33,113 nt of DNA from Acidiferrobacteraceae bacterium (GTDB taxonomy: Bacteria; Pseudomonadota; Gammaproteobacteria; Acidiferrobacterales; Acidiferrobacteraceae). The DNA lies in assembly GCA_027343725.1 (NCBI GenBank), contig DAHWKH010000104.1, positions 1-33,113 of the forward strand, written 5' to 3'. The notes under the pieces were generated by a model, which worked only from the letters and a program-made list of their open reading frames with translations, ran no database searches and was not told the origin of the DNA. The position numbers and the translations under genes are program-made. Shown in pieces: positions 26,493 through 33,113 of the stretch. The first letter of the stretch is position 1. Each line of letters begins with the position of its first letter.

Positions 26493-27344
26493 TCAGCGCC
26501 TGCGCGCGAGATCGGCGATCGGCACCCGGACCTCGCCCGCGACCATCCGGGGTGCGTCCGGGTACCAGGCCTGGCCATAGACCACTTCATACGTGACGGG
26601 CAGCCGCCCGTCCCGGCGCTGGCGTTCATAGGCCTCGACGAATCGCCGATAGCGGCCCTTGCCGGTCAGCCCCGCAAAACGCCCCGCGTAGGCGTTGTGG
26701 GCCCCGATCCGCTTCAGGTCCCTGAGGGCCGAGACCGCGTGGGGATAGGTGAGCGTGTAGTGTTCGACATCGAGGACCGGGTCGGCGAAACCCGCTTCGA
26801 TGAGCGCATCCCCCACGTCGTGCATATCGGTGAACCGGTGGACATGGGGCCGGTCGTCGACCTCGGCCCACGCCGCGCGCAACTCCTTCAATGTGTCCGG
26901 GCCGAAGGTCGAAAAGGTCAGAAAGCCGCCGGGGCGCAGGAGGCGCAGGCACTCGGGAAAGGCCACCGAGACATCCATCCATTGAAACGCGAGATTCGAA
27001 TAGATGCAATCGACGCCGCGCCTGGCAAGCGGCAGCCGCTCGCCGTCCGCGACGAACAACGGACTTGTGCGCCACAGGCCGCGGCGGCGACGCGCCCTGC
27101 GGATCATGGCCGGGGCCACGTCGCAACCCATGACCATGCTTTGCGGGAAGCGTTTCCGTAAGCGCGGCAGCGCATAACCGGTGCCGGTGCCGAGATCCAG
27201 GATCACCGACGGGCGCGCGCGCAGCCATTCGAAACGCGCGAGCAGCTGATCCGCCACCGTGCGCTGAAGGATAGCGCCTTCGTCATAGCCGCGCGCGGCG
27301 CGATCGAAGGCGGCCCGGATCGCCGCGCGGCTCAAGTCATGCAT
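26493..27344 (-). CDS. bioC: Malonyl-[acyl-carrier protein] O-methyltransferase BioC
   Basis: SAM motif ILDLGTGTGY, LAFQWMD, LRPGGFLTFSTFGPDTLKEL; adjacent to bioH/bioF. Confidence 0.93.
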   Translation of the reverse strand: MHDLSRAAIRAAFDRAARGYDEGAILQRTVADQLLARFEWLRARPSVILDLGTGTGYALPRLRKRFPQSMVMGCDVAPAMIRRARRRRGLWRTSPLFVADGERLPLARRGVDCIYSNLAFQWMDVSVAFPECLRLLRPGGFLTFSTFGPDTLKELRAAWAEVDDRPHVHRFTDMHDVGDALIEAGFADPVLDVEHYTLTYPHAVSALRDLKRIGAHNAYAGRFAGLTGKGRYRRFVEAYERQRRDGRLPVTYEVVYGQAWYPDAPRMVAGEVRVPIADLARRR

Positions 27345-28053
27345 GCGCGAAGTCCCGCACGAGACCGACGAACGCGGCCTCGGCGCTCAGGAAGGGGGCA
27401 TGCCCCGTGCCCACCTCGTGAAAGCGCGCGTGAGGGATGCGCTGCGCGAGCCAACGCCCGGCCTCGGGGTTCACGACCGGGTCGTCTGCGCCGTGAATCA
27501 CGAGCGTCGGGGCGCGGACGGCGGACATGTGGTCGCGCAGGTCGCTGTGCCGCAGCACCGACAGCCCCTCGGTGAGCGCCTCGGGGCGCACGCCGCCTGC
27601 CCGCATCAGCGTCGCGAGCAGAGCGCGCACGCGCGCACGGTCGGCCATGCCCGCCTGCCAGGTGAGAAAGCGCCGCAAGGTCCCCTCGTAGTCGGCGCTG
27701 AGACGCTGCCCGAGGGCTTGCAGATCGGCAGCCGGCGTGCCGCAGGGCCAGTCGGGGCCCGTCACGAACCGCGGCGTCGCGGCCACCAGCACAAGCGCGC
27801 TGACGCAGTGCGGGTGGCGCGCGGCGAGTTCGAGGGCGATGAAGGCGCCCAGCGACCACCCCAGCCACACGCCGGGCTCCGGAAAGCGCCCGGCGAGCGC
27901 GGCGGCGCAGGCCGCAGGCGCAAGACTCCCCGGTTCGTAAGGCGCATGACCATGCCCTGGGAGATCGAGCGCCTGGACCGGGACGGCGAGCGCTGAACAC
28001 AGGTCCTGAAACACGCCGGCGTTCAGGCCCCAGCCGTGGAGCAGGCGCAGCAT
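27337..28053 (-). CDS. bioH: Pimeloyl-[acyl-carrier protein] methyl ester esterase BioH
   Basis: MLRLLHGWGLNAGVFQDL, nucleophile elbow GWSLGA, VIHGADDPVVNPEAGRWLAQ; overlaps bioC. Confidence 0.93.
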   Translation of the reverse strand: MLRLLHGWGLNAGVFQDLCSALAVPVQALDLPGHGHAPYEPGSLAPAACAAALAGRFPEPGVWLGWSLGAFIALELAARHPHCVSALVLVAATPRFVTGPDWPCGTPAADLQALGQRLSADYEGTLRRFLTWQAGMADRARVRALLATLMRAGGVRPEALTEGLSVLRHSDLRDHMSAVRAPTLVIHGADDPVVNPEAGRWLAQRIPHARFHEVGTGHAPFLSAEAAFVGLVRDFAHA

Positions 28054-29219
28054 TACGAGACGGCCTCCGGGAGCGCCGCCAGCAGGCGTTGGACGTCGTC
28101 TGCGGTGTGGGCCGCGGACAGCGCGATGCGCAGCCGCGAGCTACCCTTGGGCACGGTCGGTGGGCGGATGGCGGTCACGAGCAGGCCGCGGCTGCGCAAA
28201 CGCCGACTTGCGGCGAGAGCCGCCTCGGCGCCGCCGATCAAGACCGCCTGAATGGCGCTGTGCGAGCGCGTCAAACGCAGGCCCAGCGCCTCGGCCCCGG
28301 CGCGAAACTCAGTGATGCGCGCGGTGAGCGCCGCGCGCCGCTCGTCCTCGCGCGCCGCGATCGCAAGGCTCGCCGCCGCGGCTGACGCGATCGCCGGCGG
28401 CAGGGCCGTCGTGTAGAGATAGGGGCGGGCCTTTTGGATCAGGGCCTCGATCAGCGCCTCGGATCCCGCCACGAAGGCGCCAAACACGCCGAAGGCCTTG
28501 CCGAGCGTCCCCATCTGGATGAGGCACGACGCGGGCTCGAGGCCGTGATACGCCACACTCCCCCGCCCCTTCGGCCCGACCACACCGAAGCCGTGCGCAT
28601 CATCGATGACAAGCCCGAGATCATGCGCCTGCGCGCACGCGAGCAAGCCTGGGATATCGGCGATGTCGCCGTCCATGCTGAATACGCCATCGCTGGCAAT
28701 GAGCCCCCCGGGCTGCGCCCGATCGAGATGCGCGCGCAGGTCGTCGGGGTCGCGGTAGCGGACCCGATCGGCGCGCGACAAGGCCGCGGCATCGAGCAGC
28801 GAGGCGTGATTGCGCCGATCCTCGAACAGAGTCCGGTGGCGCGCGCCGAAGGTCGTGAGGAGAGCGAGGTTCGCCATGTAACCCGTCGAGAAGACCAAGG
28901 CGCGTGGGGTGCCGACGAACGCCGCGAGCGCCTCCTCCAGCGCGTGGTGGGCCTCGGTGTGGCCCCCCAGGAGGTGGGACGCCCCGGCGCCCACGCCGTA
29001 GCGATGCGCGGCCTCGCAAAACGCCGCGATCACCCGCGGGTCGGAGGCAAGCCCCAGATAATCGTTGCTCGAAAAGGTGAGGAGCGCCTCGCCCGCGACC
29101 TGCACCCGAGGCGCCGTGGCCGACGAGCGGCGCTCACGCACGCGCCAGAGCGCCTGGGACTTGAGATCGTCGAACGCCGCCTTAAGGTCACGGGCAAAGG
29201 GTTCTGGGGGATTGGGCAT
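28053..29219 (-). CDS. bioF: 8-amino-7-oxononanoate synthase BioF
   Basis: SSNDYLGLASDPRV, GASHLLGGHTEAHHALEEALAAF, DGVFSMDGDIADIPGL, DDAHGFGVVGPKGRGSV, GTLGKAFGVFGAFVAG. ATG at 29219. Confidence 0.95.
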   Translation of the reverse strand: MPNPPEPFARDLKAAFDDLKSQALWRVRERRSSATAPRVQVAGEALLTFSSNDYLGLASDPRVIAAFCEAAHRYGVGAGASHLLGGHTEAHHALEEALAAFVGTPRALVFSTGYMANLALLTTFGARHRTLFEDRRNHASLLDAAALSRADRVRYRDPDDLRAHLDRAQPGGLIASDGVFSMDGDIADIPGLLACAQAHDLGLVIDDAHGFGVVGPKGRGSVAYHGLEPASCLIQMGTLGKAFGVFGAFVAGSEALIEALIQKARPYLYTTALPPAIASAAAASLAIAAREDERRAALTARITEFRAGAEALGLRLTRSHSAIQAVLIGGAEAALAASRRLRSRGLLVTAIRPPTVPKGSSRLRIALSAAHTADDVQRLLAALPEAVS

Positions 29220-29281
29220 GCGGCATCCTTTCGGGCCTCCAGGATACGCATACGCCGGCCCGCGGGCAATGCGCGCCCCCT

Positions 29282-30304
29282 CTAGGAGCGAGCGAGCTCG
29301 CGGCGCACGAAGCGCTGAAGGACCGGGCCCAGGCGACAGCGCTCGGCCTCGTGAAAGGCCGTGCGCGCGGCGTGCGTGTCCGGCAACGAGAGCTCGGCGA
29401 TCCCGAGGCCCACCCACAGAACGCCCGCGTGCGCGAACCGCTCGAGCGCCACATGGTAGGTCGCGATCGCCGCACGGGTCTCGTGGGCGCGCATTTGCGC
29501 CGCGGCCAACAGCGCCCAATAGGGCTCCTGGGCGCGGGCCTTGACGGCAAACGGCGCCAGCAACGAGACGGCCGCCTGCGGCGCGCCCAAGCGCAGATCC
29601 ACTTGCGCCGCCAACAAGGCGAGCGACACGTTGTGCGGGCGCACCGAAAGCCCCGCGCCCAACACGCGCTCCGCCGCGTGCAGGCGCCCGTCCTGGACCT
29701 CGAGGCCCGCGAGTAGGAGCCGCGGGCGCACGCTGGCCTTTCGGAGCGTGAGCGCGCGCGCAAGCAACCCGCGGGCGCGCGCGTTGCGGCCCGCGCGCAA
29801 GGCCGCGATCGCGCGCCGATACAAGCGGTGTGAACGCGCGCGCGCACTGAGCGGTATGGCCTTGCGCGTGATCCGCCCGCGCGCCGCTTGCGCGCGCACC
29901 GGGACCGGGGGGGCGTGCGCCGGCACCGGGGGGGCGTGTGCCTTCGGTCGGGCGGCGACGAAGACCGGTAAGGCCGGGGCCCGGGCGGGCGCGGGATGCG
30001 GCTTGGCCGGGCGCGGCGGGAGCACGGCTTTTGCAAGCGGCGCGGGAACGCGCGCCGGGGGCACGATGACCGCCGGGATGCGTAAAGCGGGCTTTTGCGC
30101 CGCGGGCGCCGGGACCCTCTGCCACCACCACACGGCGAAGGCCACGGCCACGAGGCCGAGGGCCGCGACGACGAACCGCGTGGGTGCGCGCCGGGGGGCT
30201 TCGCGCGCCGCGCGCAGACCCGAGAGCACCGGGCGGGGGGGCGCCGACTCCGCCCCTCGCTCGCGCGCCTCCAGATCCTTCAAGACCTTGTTGATCAAGC
30301 TCAT
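29282..30304 (-). CDS. MshN-like TPR protein of MSHA-type pilus biogenesis
   Basis: N-terminus MSLINKVLKDLEARERG (MshN-like), one TM (FVVAALGLVAVAFAVWWW), then TPR-like helical repeats. Confidence 0.78.
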   Translation of the reverse strand: MSLINKVLKDLEARERGAESAPPRPVLSGLRAAREAPRRAPTRFVVAALGLVAVAFAVWWWQRVPAPAAQKPALRIPAVIVPPARVPAPLAKAVLPPRPAKPHPAPARAPALPVFVAARPKAHAPPVPAHAPPVPVRAQAARGRITRKAIPLSARARSHRLYRRAIAALRAGRNARARGLLARALTLRKASVRPRLLLAGLEVQDGRLHAAERVLGAGLSVRPHNVSLALLAAQVDLRLGAPQAAVSLLAPFAVKARAQEPYWALLAAAQMRAHETRAAIATYHVALERFAHAGVLWVGLGIAELSLPDTHAARTAFHEAERCRLGPVLQRFVRRELARS

Positions 30305-31161
30305 CGGCGACCCCACGGGAGCCATGAGAGGCGGTTGCCGCGATGGCGCATGGACTCGGTGTCGGCGCAGGCCAAGCGGATGTGGCGCGCGTGAATGGCC
30401 TCGGCGCCCTCGCCGTAGGCCGCCATCAAGGCCTTGTGGGCGAGGATGTTGGCAAGCCTGGGAACGCCGCCCGAGGCGCGGTACAGGACGCGCACCGCGC
30501 GTTTGCGAAAGAGGGCCGGCCCGTCGTAGCCCGCAACGTGCAGGCGGTGACGCAAATAATCCTCGGTGTCCGCGAGCGAAAGCGGCGCGAGGCGGCAGGA
30601 GAAGGCGATGCGCTGGCGCAACTGGCGCACCGAGCGTTCCTGCAGGCGCTCATCGAGTTCCGGCTGCCCGAAGAGCACGATTTGGATGAGCTTGCACTTC
30701 TCGGTCTCGAGATTGCTGATCAGTCGCAAGGACTCGAGCGTCTCGAGCGGCATCGCCTGGGCCTCGTCCAGGCACAGAATCACGCGCTTGCCCTCGGCGT
30801 AATTGCCGATGAGGCGCTCGGTCAGCTGCGTGAGGAGCGCGTGTTGTCCCTGCCCCGGCTCCAAGGGTAGGGCCAGCTCGAGGGCGATGGCCTCGATCAA
30901 GGCCCGGGGCTCGAGGTAGGGATTGGGGATATAAGCGGTCGTGAACTGCGCATCCGTCGCGAGCACCGCCAGGAACTTCCGGCACAGGAGGGTCTTACCG
31001 GTGCCGACCTCGCCTGTCACCTTGAGAAACCCCTCGCCCATGCGCACCGCGGCGAGCAGCATATTGAGGGCTTCCTGGTGGTGTGTGTGCGCGAAGTAAT
31101 ACCCGGTGTCGGGGGTGATCCCGAAGGGCAGCTCGCGCAGGCCGAAATAGCGCGCGTACAT
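30301..31161 (-). CDS. MshM/ExeA-like AAA ATPase
   Basis: MYARYFGLRELPFGITPDTGYYFAHTHHQEALNMLLAAVRMGEGFLKVTGEVGTGKTLLCRKFLA; VILCLDEAQAMPLETLESLRLISN. Confidence 0.92.
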   Translation of the reverse strand: MYARYFGLRELPFGITPDTGYYFAHTHHQEALNMLLAAVRMGEGFLKVTGEVGTGKTLLCRKFLAVLATDAQFTTAYIPNPYLEPRALIEAIALELALPLEPGQGQHALLTQLTERLIGNYAEGKRVILCLDEAQAMPLETLESLRLISNLETEKCKLIQIVLFGQPELDERLQERSVRQLRQRIAFSCRLAPLSLADTEDYLRHRLHVAGYDGPALFRKRAVRVLYRASGGVPRLANILAHKALMAAYGEGAEAIHARHIRLACADTESMRHRGNRLSWLPWGRR

Positions 31162-32846
31162 CAGCGGCCCGTGATGCGCGCGATGCGCCGCTGCGCGGAA
31201 CGCAACTCGTGCCCCCAGGGGGCGCCGAGGTTGACGACCGTGGGTTTCAGGAGAATGACCAGTTCCTTCTTGACGCGCACGATCTTCTTGTCCTTGAAGA
31301 GGTTCCCAAGAAGCGGGATGTTGCCGAGGATGGGGACCGCGGCGTTGTTGTTCGTCTGGCCCTCCTTCATGAGCCCGCCGATCACGATCACCTGCCCGCT
31401 GCGCGCGCGCACCACCGAGTCCGACTCCTGGATCGAACTCGAGGCGAGTGGCAGATTGAACGATTGGCCGGCGACGCTGAACTGCTGATTGACCTGCGTC
31501 ACCTGGCTGACCGAGGGATGGATATAGAGAACGATCGAGCCATGACGGTCGATCTCGGGCGTGACGTCGAGCGCGATGCCCGAGAAGAACGGCGTCAGCT
31601 CGACCGCCGGGCTCGTGATCGGGGAAACGCCCACCAAGGACTCGGTATTGGAAACGCCGGTCACGAAGAACTGGTCCCCGCCGACCTTGATCACGGCCTT
31701 TTGCTCGTTCACGGTCGAGATCCGTGGGCTCGAGAGCACCTGGACGCGGCCCTCGGTCGACAACAACTGAATGAAGGCCGCGAAATTGCCGCTATGGATC
31801 GCGAGACTGAAAATCCCGCCGAAGGCCTGCGCGAGGGTGTTGTTGATCGGCGAATAGGTGTTGGGCGCGGGATTGAGGTTGCCGCTCTGGCCGTTGGTGC
31901 TCGCAAGACCCGACGACAGGAGCTGGCTGCCCCCGGTCTGCGCCGCCAGCACGTTGGCCCCGGCCACGTTCCCAAGCCGCGCCCAGTCGATCCCGCTTTG
32001 ATAACCGCTCTTCAGGTCCACCTCGAGGATCTTGGCGTCGATGACGACCTCGCGATTCACGCTCGCCTGCGTGAGCCGCAAAAAACGCGCCACCGTGTGC
32101 AGGGTGCGCGCGTCGGCGCGCACCACCAACAATCCGGCCTGCGGGTTCGCCACCACCTTGAACCCGGGGCCCGGACCGACGAGCGCCGTCACCGCCTTGG
32201 TGAGGCTCTTCCAGAAATCGCTCTTCGAGGTCGTCTTCACGGAGATCGTGGGGGTGACGCCGTTTTGCGTATTGGCCGGCATCGGCATCCCGCCCGCGAC
32301 CCCCACACCCGTGGTCCCGACGCTCGTGAGGCTCGCCCCCGACAAGCGGGTCTCCGAGACCCCGCTGCGCACGACGTTCAGGTAGTGGATGCGAAAGATG
32401 CGCGTGTTGAGGCCCGGCGGCAGGATGTAATAGCGCGTCCCGCGCCGGCGGTATTGATAGCGGCCTTCCCGGCGGATGATACGCATGGCCTCGGGCACCG
32501 TGACGTTCTTCAGGTGCAGACTGATAAGCCCGCGCAGACCCTGCGGGAGCGCGACGCTGTAGGGCGTGCCGCGCACAAGCTCCATGAAGACCCGGGCCGC
32601 GGGCGCATCGGTCGCGTTGAAATCGAAGCGATTCGGGACCGCAAGGCTCTTGCCGTGCGGCAGGCGGATGGTCAGCGCCGGCACCAGCGCCTGGCTGACG
32701 GAGGCCGGGACCGCCGCCTTTTGCGAGCGCACGCCGGATGCCAGATGACGCTGCATGCGCGCCGTCATGGGCCTGTTAAAGCCGCTCGGCGCGCAGCCGG
32801 CGAGCGCCAGCGCCGCGATGAGGACAAATACCCCGGCGCGGCTCAT
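31161..32846 (-). CDS. MshL-like secretin
   Basis: Lipobox LALAGC; secretin domain VQVLSSPRISTVNEQKAVIKVGGDQFFVTGV...GQVIVIGGLMKEGQTNNNAAVPILGNIPLLGNLFK. Confidence 0.93.
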   Translation of the reverse strand: MSRAGVFVLIAALALAGCAPSGFNRPMTARMQRHLASGVRSQKAAVPASVSQALVPALTIRLPHGKSLAVPNRFDFNATDAPAARVFMELVRGTPYSVALPQGLRGLISLHLKNVTVPEAMRIIRREGRYQYRRRGTRYYILPPGLNTRIFRIHYLNVVRSGVSETRLSGASLTSVGTTGVGVAGGMPMPANTQNGVTPTISVKTTSKSDFWKSLTKAVTALVGPGPGFKVVANPQAGLLVVRADARTLHTVARFLRLTQASVNREVVIDAKILEVDLKSGYQSGIDWARLGNVAGANVLAAQTGGSQLLSSGLASTNGQSGNLNPAPNTYSPINNTLAQAFGGIFSLAIHSGNFAAFIQLLSTEGRVQVLSSPRISTVNEQKAVIKVGGDQFFVTGVSNTESLVGVSPITSPAVELTPFFSGIALDVTPEIDRHGSIVLYIHPSVSQVTQVNQQFSVAGQSFNLPLASSSIQESDSVVRARSGQVIVIGGLMKEGQTNNNAAVPILGNIPLLGNLFKDKKIVRVKKELVILLKPTVVNLGAPWGHELRSAQRRIARITGR

Positions 32847-33113
32847 GGCCTCCCCCCCGCCCAAAACGGCGTCTTGCGCACACCCGCCCCCTTCAAAAGA
32901 GTCAGTTCCCGGCGCCGTGCGCCGTCGGACAGCCATACCGAGTGGCGATGGATCGCGACCACGCGCGCGCCTGCAAAGCGCGCGCCCAGGCCCAGGAGGC
33001 GCCCGTCGATCAGCGCCAGGCGGCGCGGGCCATCGACCAGGATCGCCTGCAAGCCGGGGTCCGCGCGGTGGCGTGTCGGGGACGCGATCCACGGCGGGCG
33101 CGTCGGGTCGGTC
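32843..33113 (-). CDS. MshK-like protein (C-terminal part, runs off the right edge)
   Basis: Open minus-strand frame through the edge: DPTRPPWIASPTRHRADPGLQAILVDGPRRLALIDGRLLGLGARFAGARVVAIHRHSVWLSDGARRRELTLL. Confidence 0.72.
   Translation of the reverse strand, partial: TDPTRPPWIASPTRHRADPGLQAILVDGPRRLALIDGRLLGLGARFAGARVVAIHRHSVWLSDGARRRELTLLKGAGVRKTPFWAGGRP

Noticed and set aside
29220-29281. BirA-type biotin operator upstream of bioF
   Set aside because: No TTGTAAACC/GGTTTACAA-like palindrome found in the 62-bp spacer.

Overview
GC-rich chromosomal window with gammaproteobacterial-type gene content. The left half (about 1.7-14.65 kb) is mostly plus-strand housekeeping operons: a Gld-type ABC transporter with a DUF4340-like protein and mutM, a dynamin-like GTPase, a ClC-type Cl-/H+ antiporter, rsmD-coaD-ferredoxin, ftsY-ftsE-ftsX and rpoH. 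A cation-diffusion transporter and a 2Fe-2S/FNR reductase lie on the minus strand at the left edge. The right half is entirely minus-strand: an mshK-L-M-N-like segment, bioF-bioH-bioC, then a compact ten-gene type IV secretion-like operon (virB2-3-4-5-6-8-9-10-like, plus a small predicted beta-barrel and an Ig-like lipoprotein), then a three-gene cluster of an aminoacyl-tRNA-synthetase-like amino acid:carrier-protein ligase homologue, a GNAT-like protein and a left-handed beta-helix acyltransferase. The most notable item is the T4SS-like operon: every junction overlaps, no VirB11, VirD4 or relaxase is visible in the window, and the terminal lipoprotein gene carries an in-frame amber codon. Other strong signals are a near-perfect CIRCE operator on the rpoH promoter, a probable leaderless promoter for the Gld-type operon, and a hairpin-rich leader before the ligase-like gene. 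All family assignments come from motifs and reading the translations; no database search was run.
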